64,000 nt of DNA, taken from the NCBI RefSeq assembly GCF_900105205.1, contig NZ_FNSQ01000005.1, positions 1,922,001-1,986,000 of the forward strand, in the 5' to 3' direction. This document shows positions 1-8,872 of the stretch, piece by piece. Each line of letters begins with the position of its first letter. Within the stretch, counting starts at the first letter, position 1. The stretch is from Microbacterium hydrocarbonoxydans. Lineage in GTDB: Bacteria; Actinomycetota; Actinomycetes; Actinomycetales; Microbacteriaceae. The notes below the pieces were generated by a model that was not told where the DNA came from, did no database searches, and worked only from the letters and a program-made list of their open reading frames with translations. The translations under genes were made by a program, and so were the position numbers.

Positions 1-1
1 G

Positions 2-3000
2 GTCGTGAACACTGCCGTCGCGACGGGCACAGCTCCGGCCGACGTCGATGTCGCGTCGAGCGACGCCGAGGTGACGACGGAGCTCGCGCCGGCGACTCCA
101 GATCTCACCGCGACGAAGCGAGGTGCACTGGCCGCCGGTGCGACCGGCCGCGCCGGGGACATCGCCGAGTTCCGCTTCTCGGTCGTCAACACCGGCGACG
201 TGACCATCAGCGAAGTGACGTTCGACGACGCTCTCGCCGGCCTGAGCCCCCTGGCGATCACCTGGCCGGATGCGGCGGCACCCGGCATCCTCGCCCCCGG
301 GGCCGAAGCGACGGCGACGGCCAGCTATACCCTGACGCAGGCGGATGTCGACGCCGGATCCGTCGCGAACGCCGTCACCGTCACCGGCACGCCGGTCCGC
401 GGCGCCCTCGACCCCGCGACCGCGGTCGCCACCATCGGCATCACCCCGGGAGCCGCGTTGTCTGCGGTGAAGTCGGGGGTGTTGGCTGCGGGTGGTGTGG
501 GTGTGGTGGGTGACACGGTGGAGTATGTGGTGGTGGTGACGAACACGGGGAATGTGACGGTCACTGGTGGGGTGTTGGTGGATCCGATGGTGGGTCTGTA
601 TGACGTGTCGATCGTGTGGCCGGATGCGGGTGTTCCTGGTCGTGTGGGTGTGGGGGAGCAGGCGGTGGGTCGGGGGAAGTATGACCTGACTCAGGCGGAT
701 GTGGATCGTGGGTTCGTGGAGAACACGGCGTCGGTGGCGGCGTCGGCGCCTGGTGGGGTGCGGGTGTCTGCGGATACGAATACGGTGCGGGTGAATACGG
801 TGTTGCCGGCTGCGGGGTTGGCGGTGTCGAAGTCGGGTGTGTTGGTCGGTGGTGGTGGTGTCGGTGATGTGGTGTCGTATGAGTTCGGGGTGACGAATAC
901 GGGCAATGTGACGGTGGGCGATGTGGTGCTCTCTGATGCGTTGCCGGGTGTGGTGTTGTCGGGTGTGGTGTGGCCGGATGCGGGTGCGCCGGGTGTGATC
1001 GCTCCGGGGGAGACGGCGACGGCGTCGGGTGAGTATGTGTTGTCGCAGGCGGATGTGGATGCGGGTCGGGTGGTGAACTCGGCGTCGGCGTCTGGTGTGG
1101 CGGTGCGGGGTGGGCCGGTGTCTGCGGTGTCGGCGGAGAGTGTGGTGGTGACGGACGCGGCGGCGCCGGTGGTGTCGGTGGTGAATTCGGGGGTGTTGGC
1201 TCCGGGTGCTGCGGGTCGTGCGGGTGATGTGGTGACGTTCACGTATGTGTTGACCAACGAGGGCAATGTGTCGTTGTCGGGTGTGGTGTTGGCGGATGCG
1301 TTGGGTGGGGTGTCTGCGCCGTCGTATGTGTGGGAGGGTGCGGCGGGTGTGTTGGTGCCTGGGCAGTCGGTCACGGCGACGGCGTCGTATGTGCTGACGC
1401 AGGCGGATGTGGATGCGGGTGGGGTGACCAGTGTGGTCACCGGTACCGGCACACCACCCACCGGCGCACCGGTGTCGGCGGCGGCCCCAGCGACCGTGGC
1501 GATCACCGCCGCGCCAGAGCTCATCGTGACGAAGGACGACGCGGCCACCGGCGGTGCCGTGGGCGACAGCGTCGAGTACTCCTTCACGATCGAGAACCGC
1601 GGGAACGTGAGTCTGTCCGGCGTGGTGCTGAGCGACACCCTCGCGGGCCTGAGTACCCCGTCGGTCTCCTGGCCGGGAACGACCGGTGTCCTCACGCCCG
1701 GACAGATCGCCACGGCGACCGCGACCTACACCATCACGCAGGCGGACGTCGATGAGGGTCGCATCGAGAACACGGCGACCGCGAGGGCGACGATCCCGGG
1801 CGGCACCGGCATCCAGGCCTCTTCCGACACCGTCGTCACCGAGCTCGACGAGGCGGCACCCGCCGTCGTCACCACGAAGTCCGCGCGCCTCGCAGACGGC
1901 GCGAGCGGAGCGGTCGGCGACGCGATCGAGTACACGGTCACGGTGCGCAACTCCGGCAACGTCACCCTGTCGGACGTGGGTATCGTCGACGACCTCGAGA
2001 ACCTCTCGGACATCGCGGTCGTGTGGCCGGGAGCGGCAGGTGTGCTCGCACCCACGCAGACCCTCGTCGGCACGGCGCGGTACGTCATCACGCAGGAGGA
2101 CGTCGACCGAGGCGCCGTCTCGAACGTGGCCGTCGGCTCCGGTACCGACCCGTCGGGGACGGACGTCGACGATCCGTCCGCACAGGTCGTCGTCGACACC
2201 GCCGGCGCGGCACCCGCAGCGACCGTGAGCAAGGCCGGTGCGCTCGAGCCCGGCGCGACCGGGCGCGCGGGAGATCTCGTGCGCTTCACCTTCCGGGTGG
2301 TCAACACGGGCAATGTCACGCTCTCCAACGTCACGCTCGTCGACCCGCTCGAGGGGCTCTCCGAGATCGAGGTCGCCTGGCCGGCGGCCGACGGTGTGCT
2401 GGCCCCCGGCGCTGCCGCGGAGGCGACCGCCGAGTACGCCCTCACGCAGGCGGATGTCGACCGAGGACAGCTCGACAACACCGTGACGCTGTCGGCGACG
2501 GCTCCGGACGGCGCGGTCATCGAGCGCACGGCCGACGCCGTCGTGCCGATCACCGAGGCGGCGGAGCTGACGACCGTGAAGAGCGGTGAGCTGCTCGAAC
2601 CGGGCATCGGCGCGGTGGGAGATGTGATCGAGTACCGGCTCGTCGTCACGAACACCGGAAACGTGACGGTGCAGGAGGGGCGACTGATCGACCGTCTGGC
2701 CGGACTCTCGCTGCCCGAGATCGCATGGCCGGGCCCCGAGGGGGAGCTGCTGGTCGGTGACACCGTCGTCGGCGTCGCACGGTACACGCTCACGCAGGCC
2801 GACATCGATCGCGGCTTCGTCCGCAACATCGCCGGGGTCGAGGCCGTCACCGAGCAGGGGACGGATGTCGTGGCCGACTCGAACCCGGTCGTCATCAACA
2901 CGGTGCAGCCCGCCGCCGCCCTGACCGTCGTCAAGGACGGGGTCATCGACGGCGACGGAGGCGCGGGCAGTGCAGTCGACTACACATTCCGCATCACCAA

Positions 3001-6000
3001 CACCGGCAACGTGACGGTCAGTGCCATCACTCTCGCCGACCCGATGCCCGGGCTGAGCGTTCCGCAGATCACCTGGCCCGGCATCGCCGGCGTCCTCGCG
3101 CCGGGACAGTCGGCGACCGCCACCGCCGGATACGTCATCACGCAGGACGACGTGGATGCGGGATCGATCGCCAATGCCGCGACCGCGAGCGGATCCTCGC
3201 GCGGCGGCCCCGTCACGAGTCCGGCGGGCATCGAGACGGTCGAGACCCAGGGCATCCAGGCTTCCATCGATGTGCGCAAGACCGCCGAGTTCGAGCCGGG
3301 GGCGACCGGTGTCGCTGGAGACGTCGTGAACTGGGCCTACTCGCTGCAGAACACGAGCAATGTGACTCTGACCGGGGTCTCGCTCGCCGATCGCCTGACC
3401 GACTCGTCTGCGCCGACCTACGTCTGGCCGGACCCGGCCCGTCCCGGCGTCCTTCTTCCCGGACAGACGGTGACCGCCGTCTCCGCCTACGTGCTCACGC
3501 AGGCCGACGTCGATCGGGGCACGATATCGAGCGCGGTCGATGGCGTGGGCATGCCGCCCCGCGGAGCCGATGTCACCGGATCGGCGACGGCATCCGTCGA
3601 GATCGCGGCACGACCGGGCATCTCGGCATCGAAGTCCGGAGTCGTCGACGGCGCAGGCGATGTCGGCGACCGCATCGACTACACGTTCGGCATCACCAAT
3701 ACGGGCAACGTGACCCTGACCCTCGTCGATCTCATCGATGCTCTGGTCGGCGTCAGCGCACCGACGTTCGACTGGCCGGGCGAGCCGGGCATCCTGCTTC
3801 CCGGTGAGACCGTCGAGGCGGCAGCCGAGTACACGATCACGCAGGCGGACGTCGACCGCGGCACGGTGACGAACATCGCCACCGCGAGCGGCAAACCGCC
3901 GGTCGGCGACACCATCACGGCCAGCACGCCCCCGACGAACACGACGGTCGCCGCCGCAGCGCCCGAGCTGCGCACAGAGAAGACGGGCGTCGCTCGCGGT
4001 GACGGCGCAGTCGGCGACATCATCGACTACGCGTTCACGATCGAGAACACCGGCAATGTGACCGTGACGGCGATCGGTCTCGCGGATCCGCTGCCAGGGC
4101 TCTCGGTGCCGGACGTGCGGTGGCCGGGTGAGCCGGGCATTCTCGCCCCGGGCCAGATCGCGACCGCGACGGCCAGCTACGCCATCGTCCAGGCGGACGT
4201 CGACGCGGGCGAGGTCGTGAACGTCGCGACGGCAGCGGGCACGACCCCTGCCGGTACCGCGGTGGAAGACGCGAGCGATCCGGCGCGTACTCCGACCATC
4301 GCCGCTGCCGCCGCCGTCGCGATCGACAAGACCGGTGCGCTCGCGCCGGGCTCGACGGGCCAGGTCGGCGACCTCGTGCGGTTCGCCTTCACGATCTCGA
4401 ACACGGGCAACCAGACGCTCACCGACGTGACGCTCACCGACCGGCTCGTAGGGCTCAGCGACATCGACGTGGTGTGGCCGAGCGACGATCCCGCGTCCGT
4501 CGGGGTGCTGCCGGTCGGCTCTCAGGCTCGCGGCACTGCCACGTATACGCTCACCCAGGCTGACATCGACGCGGGCGCGGTCGCGAACGCCGTCGAGGTC
4601 GACGCCGCCACTCCGTCCGGCGCCCCAGTGGACGCATCCGATGCATCGACCGTCGAGATCCCGAGGACTCCCGCGTTGTCTGCGGTGAAGTCGGGGGTGT
4701 TGGCTGCGGGTGGTGTGGGTGTGGTGGGTGACACGGTGGAGTATGTGGTGGTGGTGACGAACACGGGGAATGTGACGGTCACTGGTGGGGTGTTGGTGGA
4801 TCCGATGGTGGGTCTGTATGACGTGTCGATCGTGTGGCCGGATGCGGGTGTTCCTGGTCGTGTGGGTGTGGGGGAGCAGGCGGTGGGTCGGGGGAAGTAT
4901 GACCTGACTCAGGCGGATGTGGATCGTGGGTTCGTGGAGAACACGGCGTCGGTGGCGGCGTCGGCGCCTGGTGGGGTGCGGGTGTCTGCGGATACGAATA
5001 CGGTGCGGGTGAATACGGTGTTGCCGGCTGCGGGGTTGGCGGTGTCGAAGTCGGGTGTGTTGGTCGGTGGTGGTGGTGTCGGTGATGTGGTGTCGTATGA
5101 GTTCGGGGTGACGAATACGGGCAATGTGACGGTGGGCGATGTGGTGCTCTCTGATGCGTTGCCGGGTGTGGTGTTGTCGGGTGTGGTGTGGCCGGATGCG
5201 GGTGCGCCGGGTGTGATCGCTCCGGGGGAGACGGCGACGGCGTCGGGTGAGTATGTGTTGTCGCAGGCGGATGTGGATGCGGGTCGGGTGGTGAACACGG
5301 CGTCGGCGTCTGGTGTGGCGGTGCGGGGTGGGCCGGTGTCTGCGGTGTCGGCGGAGAGTGTGGTGGTGACGGACGCGGCGGCGCCGGTGGTGTCGGTGGT
5401 GAATTCGGGGGTGTTGGCTCCGGGTGCTGCGGGTCGTGCGGGTGATGTGGTGACGTTCACGTATGTGTTGACCAACGAGGGCAATGTGTCGTTGTCGGGT
5501 GTGGTGTTGGCGGATGCGTTGGGTGGGGTGTCTGCGCCGTCGTATGTGTGGGAGGGTGCGGCGGGTGTGTTGGTGCCTGGGCAGTCGGTCACGGCGACGG
5601 CGTCGTATGTGCTGACGCAGGCGGATGTGGATGCGGGTGGGGTGACCAGTGTGGTCACCGGTACCGGCACACCACCCACCGGCGCACCGGCGACCGCCGT
5701 CGCCCCGGCGACGGTCTCGCTGGCGCCCGCGCCCGGCCTCGTCTTCACGAAGACCGCAGCCCTCGACACTCCGGGAGCGAACGCCGCGGGCGACGGAGTC
5801 ACCTTCGGCTTCCGTATCGAGAACACCGGCACGGTGACGCTGTCGGGCGTCGCCGTCACCGATGACCTCGCCGGCATCGGACCGCTCACGATCGACTGGC
5901 CGGGAGCGGTCGGCACGCTGGCGCCGGGGCAGATCGCTCGCGGAACCGCGGCGTACGACATCAGCCAGGAGGATGTCGATCGCGGCTCGGTGCAGAACAC

Positions 6001-8338
6001 GGCATCCGTGCGGGCGATGACCCCCGCCGGCAGCCTGCTGACGAGCCGCTCGACGATCGAGCCGCTCAGCACAGCAGACCACGCGCCGTCGATCCAGACG
6101 GTCAAGGGCGGCAGCTACGTCAGTGGCACGGGCGGTGTGGGCAGCATCATCGAGTACACCTTCGACATCACCAACACGGGCAACGTCACGCTGCGCCTGA
6201 TCCGACTGCAGGACGACCTCGAAGGGCTCGGCATCCCGCAGCTGGACTTCCCGTCGGTGACCGGCATCCTGCCGCCTGGCGGCACAGCGACCGGCGTCGC
6301 GCGCTATACGGTGACGCAGGCCGACGTGGATGCCGGATCGATCACGAACGTGGCCACCTCGTTCGGGACCTCGCCGCGCGGCGTCGTCGTCTCGGACAGT
6401 TCGGCGCCGTTCACGATCGCCACCGACAGTCCCACGAATCCGGAGCAGGCGATCCGCACCACCCAGACCGCGGAGCTCGCCCCGGGTGACATCGGAGTCC
6501 TCGGCGACGCGATCGACTACACCTTCACGATCGAGAACACCGGCAACAGGACGTTGACCGGCGTGACGCTGAGCAACACGCTCACGGGTCTCGGTGGATT
6601 CGTCTACACCTGGCCGGATGCCGCGAACCCCGGGCGACTGCTGCCGGGGCAGACCGTGACGATCACGGCTTCGCATCCCGTCACGCAGGCGGAGGTCGAC
6701 GCGGGGACCGTGCGCAACGTCGCGACCGGCAGCGGCACGCCGCCGACAGGTGCCGCGGTGACGCATTCGACGCCCATGACCATCGTCCCGCTCGCGGGCG
6801 GGACCGGGTCGCTCGAGGTGTCGAAGTCGGGCACGCGCCTCGGTGACGGCAGCGTCGGCACAGAGATCCGATACGACTTCGTGGTGCGCAACACCGGCAC
6901 TCTCACCCTGTCGTCGGTCGCACTGACGGACGCCCTCGAGGGGCTCTCGGAGATCTCGTACGGCGACTGGCCGACCGCGGAGGGCACGCTCGCACCGGGG
7001 CAGTCCGTCACCGCGTCGGCGACTTACACGCTTCAGCAGTCCGACATCGACGAGGGCGCCGTCCGCAACATCGCGGCTGCCAGCGCCCGCACGCCCGGCG
7101 GCGACGGGATCGCCGTCGAGTCGCCGGAATCCGTCGTGACGACGATCGGGGCCGCACCCGCGATCGATGTCGAGAAGCAGCAGGTGCTCGCGGATGGTGC
7201 CACCGGACGCCCCGGCGACGAGGTCGAGTACGCGTTCACGGTGACCAACTCCGGCAACGTCACGCTGCGCGGCGTCTCGCTCGCCGACGCGCAGACCGGT
7301 CTCACCGGCCTCGAGATCACGTGGCCCGGAGAGGTCGGCGTGCTCGCCCCCGGGCAGACCGCGTCGGCGATCGCGCGGTACACGCTGACCCGGGCGGATG
7401 TCGATGCGGGCCGGCTCCAGTCCCTCGCGACGACGACGGGCATTGCGGACGGCACGGTCGTCCGTGACGAGGACGCCGCAGAGACGCTGATCGCCGCGGC
7501 TCCTGCTCTGACCCTGGAGAAGACCGCCGAGCTCACCGGTGCCGCACAGCAGGGCGGCGGCATCCGCTACCTCGTCACCGCGACGAACACCGGCAACGTC
7601 ACGCTCACGGATGTCGCTGTGACCGACGAGCTCGCCGGTCTCGGCTCGCCGAGCACGGCATGGCCCGGTACGCCAGGCGTCCTCGCAGCAGGCGAGAGCG
7701 TCACCGTGCGCGCCGACTACGTCATCACGTCGGCCGACGTCGTGCGCGAGCGCGTCGACAACACCGCATCCGTGACCGGGACCGCGCCGGGAGGTGCGAC
7801 CGTCGAGGCATCCGATTCCGTCCGCGTGGACGTGCCGAACGAGCCGAGCATCCACCTCAGCATGAACATCACGGTGAAGGACGGCCAGCAGGGCTATGCC
7901 GGCGACACTCTGATCTTCCGATACACCGCCACGAACACCGGGACATCGTCGCTCACGGGCGTCCGGATCGTCGACCCGTACCCCGGCCTCTCCGCACTCA
8001 CCTACACCTGGCCCGGCGAGCCGGGAGTGCTGCTCCCCGGTCAGAGCGTGACGGCGGTCGCGAGCGTCGTGATCACCGCGGCCATGGAGGGCACCGTGAT
8101 AACGTCGCGTGCCGTGGTGACCAGTGTCGAGGCGGAGTCGGGCGTGCAGGTGCTCGATGTGGCCTCGGACGCCGTCGATCTCCCCGCTCCTGAACCGACC
8201 GGCATCCTGCCGTTCACGGGCGGTGGCGATCCGCTGCCCCTGGTGGCCGGATCCGCCGCGCTGCTCCTCGCCGGTCTCGTGCTGATGCTCCTCGCACGCC
8301 GCCGCCGTGCGGAGCGCACCTCGAACCTCTTCTCCTAG
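2..8338 (+). CDS. Giant LPXTG-anchored repeat surface protein (5' end outside window)
   Basis: The visible 2,777 residues are about 23 tandem copies of a unit of roughly 115 aa resembling the DUF11/DUF7507 beta-sandwich repeats of surface proteins. Each unit has an NTGNVT-like strand, a WPG/WPD turn, a VLAPGQ-like segment and a final Y.LTQADVD.G motif. The tail is a cell-wall sorting signal: LPFTG at nt 8207-8221, a hydrophobic helix, then RRRR. A sortase should therefore link it to peptidoglycan, probably as an adhesin or stalk; that role is inferred. The first in-window GTG (nt 5) lies inside a repeat, so it is not the true start; the gene begins before the window. Two blocks of three repeats (453-1472 and 4671-5690) are almost identical and codon-atypical. 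The 80-aa-plus ORFs on the other strand are shadows. Confidence 0.9.
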   Translation, partial: VVNTAVATGTAPADVDVASSDAEVTTELAPATPDLTATKRGALAAGATGRAGDIAEFRFSVVNTGDVTISEVTFDDALAGLSPLAITWPDAAAPGILAPGAEATATASYTLTQADVDAGSVANAVTVTGTPVRGALDPATAVATIGITPGAALSAVKSGVLAAGGVGVVGDTVEYVVVVTNTGNVTVTGGVLVDPMVGLYDVSIVWPDAGVPGRVGVGEQAVGRGKYDLTQADVDRGFVENTASVAASAPGGVRVSADTNTVRVNTVLPAAGLAVSKSGVLVGGGGVGDVVSYEFGVTNTGNVTVGDVVLSDALPGVVLSGVVWPDAGAPGVIAPGETATASGEYVLSQADVDAGRVVNSASASGVAVRGGPVSAVSAESVVVTDAAAPVVSVVNSGVLAPGAAGRAGDVVTFTYVLTNEGNVSLSGVVLADALGGVSAPSYVWEGAAGVLVPGQSVTATASYVLTQADVDAGGVTSVVTGTGTPPTGAPVSAAAPATVAITAAPELIVTKDDAATGGAVGDSVEYSFTIENRGNVSLSGVVLSDTLAGLSTPSVSWPGTTGVLTPGQIATATATYTITQADVDEGRIENTATARATIPGGTGIQASSDTVVTELDEAAPAVVTTKSARLADGASGAVGDAIEYTVTVRNSGNVTLSDVGIVDDLENLSDIAVVWPGAAGVLAPTQTLVGTARYVITQEDVDRGAVSNVAVGSGTDPSGTDVDDPSAQVVVDTAGAAPAATVSKAGALEPGATGRAGDLVRFTFRVVNTGNVTLSNVTLVDPLEGLSEIEVAWPAADGVLAPGAAAEATAEYALTQADVDRGQLDNTVTLSATAPDGAVIERTADAVVPITEAAELTTVKSGELLEPGIGAVGDVIEYRLVVTNTGNVTVQEGRLIDRLAGLSLPEIAWPGPEGELLVGDTVVGVARYTLTQADIDRGFVRNIAGVEAVTEQGTDVVADSNPVVINTVQPAAALTVVKDGVIDGDGGAGSAVDYTFRITNTGNVTVSAITLADPMPGLSVPQITWPGIAGVLAPGQSATATAGYVITQDDVDAGSIANAATASGSSRGGPVTSPAGIETVETQGIQASIDVRKTAEFEPGATGVAGDVVNWAYSLQNTSNVTLTGVSLADRLTDSSAPTYVWPDPARPGVLLPGQTVTAVSAYVLTQADVDRGTISSAVDGVGMPPRGADVTGSATASVEIAARPGISASKSGVVDGAGDVGDRIDYTFGITNTGNVTLTLVDLIDALVGVSAPTFDWPGEPGILLPGETVEAAAEYTITQADVDRGTVTNIATASGKPPVGDTITASTPPTNTTVAAAAPELRTEKTGVARGDGAVGDIIDYAFTIENTGNVTVTAIGLADPLPGLSVPDVRWPGEPGILAPGQIATATASYAIVQADVDAGEVVNVATAAGTTPAGTAVEDASDPARTPTIAAAAAVAIDKTGALAPGSTGQVGDLVRFAFTISNTGNQTLTDVTLTDRLVGLSDIDVVWPSDDPASVGVLPVGSQARGTATYTLTQADIDAGAVANAVEVDAATPSGAPVDASDASTVEIPRTPALSAVKSGVLAAGGVGVVGDTVEYVVVVTNTGNVTVTGGVLVDPMVGLYDVSIVWPDAGVPGRVGVGEQAVGRGKYDLTQADVDRGFVENTASVAASAPGGVRVSADTNTVRVNTVLPAAGLAVSKSGVLVGGGGVGDVVSYEFGVTNTGNVTVGDVVLSDALPGVVLSGVVWPDAGAPGVIAPGETATASGEYVLSQADVDAGRVVNTASASGVAVRGGPVSAVSAESVVVTDAAAPVVSVVNSGVLAPGAAGRAGDVVTFTYVLTNEGNVSLSGVVLADALGGVSAPSYVWEGAAGVLVPGQSVTATASYVLTQADVDAGGVTSVVTGTGTPPTGAPATAVAPATVSLAPAPGLVFTKTAALDTPGANAAGDGVTFGFRIENTGTVTLSGVAVTDDLAGIGPLTIDWPGAVGTLAPGQIARGTAAYDISQEDVDRGSVQNTASVRAMTPAGSLLTSRSTIEPLSTADHAPSIQTVKGGSYVSGTGGVGSIIEYTFDITNTGNVTLRLIRLQDDLEGLGIPQLDFPSVTGILPPGGTATGVARYTVTQADVDAGSITNVATSFGTSPRGVVVSDSSAPFTIATDSPTNPEQAIRTTQTAELAPGDIGVLGDAIDYTFTIENTGNRTLTGVTLSNTLTGLGGFVYTWPDAANPGRLLPGQTVTITASHPVTQAEVDAGTVRNVATGSGTPPTGAAVTHSTPMTIVPLAGGTGSLEVSKSGTRLGDGSVGTEIRYDFVVRNTGTLTLSSVALTDALEGLSEISYGDWPTAEGTLAPGQSVTASATYTLQQSDIDEGAVRNIAAASARTPGGDGIAVESPESVVTTIGAAPAIDVEKQQVLADGATGRPGDEVEYAFTVTNSGNVTLRGVSLADAQTGLTGLEITWPGEVGVLAPGQTASAIARYTLTRADVDAGRLQSLATTTGIADGTVVRDEDAAETLIAAAPALTLEKTAELTGAAQQGGGIRYLVTATNTGNVTLTDVAVTDELAGLGSPSTAWPGTPGVLAAGESVTVRADYVITSADVVRERVDNTASVTGTAPGGATVEASDSVRVDVPNEPSIHLSMNITVKDGQQGYAGDTLIFRYTATNTGTSSLTGVRIVDPYPGLSALTYTWPGEPGVLLPGQSVTAVASVVITAAMEGTVITSRAVVTSVEAESGVQVLDVASDAVDLPAPEPTGILPFTGGGDPLPLVAGSAALLLAGLVLMLLARRRRAERTSNLFS
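453..1472 (+). repeat. 1,020-bp internal block, copy 1 (three repeat units)
   Basis: This block matches nt 4671-5690 base for base, except at nt 1079 (T here, A in the other copy; Ser versus Thr). It is 340 codons, about three repeat units, and stays in frame. Inside, Val is mostly GTG, Leu TTG, Gly GGG/GGT and Asn often AAT. Outside, GTC, CTC/CTG, GGC and AAC dominate. Identity begins at the linker CCGCGTTG and ends just after GGCGCACCGG. Confidence 0.95.
4671..5690 (+). repeat. 1,020-bp internal block, copy 2 (three repeat units)
   Basis: Second copy of the block at 453-1472, offset by exactly 4,218 bp, with one mismatch (nt 5297). Flanking repeats differ from those around copy 1, so identity stops sharply at both ends. 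Such long identity beside divergent neighbours points to recent duplication or gene conversion. The repeat is a hotspot for slippage, recombination or assembly collapse. Confidence 0.95.
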
Positions 8339-8362
8339 CGATCTGCACTGAAAGGCGACACG

Positions 8363-8842
8363 ATGCTGAACCTCCGTTCCTCCCTCCCCACCTCCTCCGG
8401 CCGCACGACGGCCAGAGGAGCGATCGTGGCCGGGATCGCCGTGACGCTCGGTCTCGTGCTCGCCGGATGCACCGACTCGGCACCGGAACCGAAGCCCACA
8501 CCGACCGCCACGGAGCAGGCCGAGGCCGGGATCACCGACATCCAGGACACCCCCGGCTCGGGAGAGGGCCTCGAGGGCGCCTTGGCGGATGCCGAGGTCA
8601 AGACCTGCGAGCTCGCCGGCGACCACTGGGAGGTCGAGGGCACCGTGACCAACTCGAGCGAGGCTGCGGCGTCGTACCGCATCTACGTCTCGCTGCTCAC
8701 CGAGGGCGGGGACACGCGGTCGTTGACTCAGGTCGACGTCGACCCGATCGACGCCGGGGAGAGCGCCGACTGGAAGACGTCGGTCGACGTCCAGGACGAG
8801 GCGCTGGACTGCGTGCTGCGCGTCGAGCGCTACGCCTCCTGA
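8363..8842 (+). CDS. Secreted lipoprotein, FxLYD-like
   Basis: The 159-aa product starts with basic residues and a hydrophobic stretch ending in the lipobox LAGC (Cys36), so it should be lipidated and held on the outer face of the membrane. A Pro/Thr/Glu linker follows. The C-terminal part (about residues 75-157) has the pattern of FxLYD-type domains, with the phrase WEVEGTVTNSS and two cysteines (in KTCEL and LDCVL) that could form a disulfide. It begins 24 bp after the giant surface protein, with AAAGG upstream of ATG, so the two are probably co-transcribed. A shared role at the cell surface is inferred; no function is known. Confidence 0.85.
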   Translation: MLNLRSSLPTSSGRTTARGAIVAGIAVTLGLVLAGCTDSAPEPKPTPTATEQAEAGITDIQDTPGSGEGLEGALADAEVKTCELAGDHWEVEGTVTNSSEAAASYRIYVSLLTEGGDTRSLTQVDVDPIDAGESADWKTSVDVQDEALDCVLRVERYAS

Positions 8843-8872
8843 CTCCTGTCGGTCGGCCCTTCGGGCGCGCGG

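Noticed and set aside
453..5690. Possible CRISPR or tandem DNA array
   Set aside because: The long repeats are coding protein repeats in frame with 340-codon units; there are no short direct repeats with unique spacers.
691..6105. Thr/Pro-rich minus-strand frames inside the giant gene
   Set aside because: They are the reverse reading of the GTG/GCG-rich repeats and would end within repeat borders. The plus frame has a sorting signal and intact repeats.
8856..8866. GCCC-TTC-GGGC as terminator between the lipoprotein and phr
   Set aside because: The stem is only 4 bp and there is no U-tract; too weak to list as a feature.
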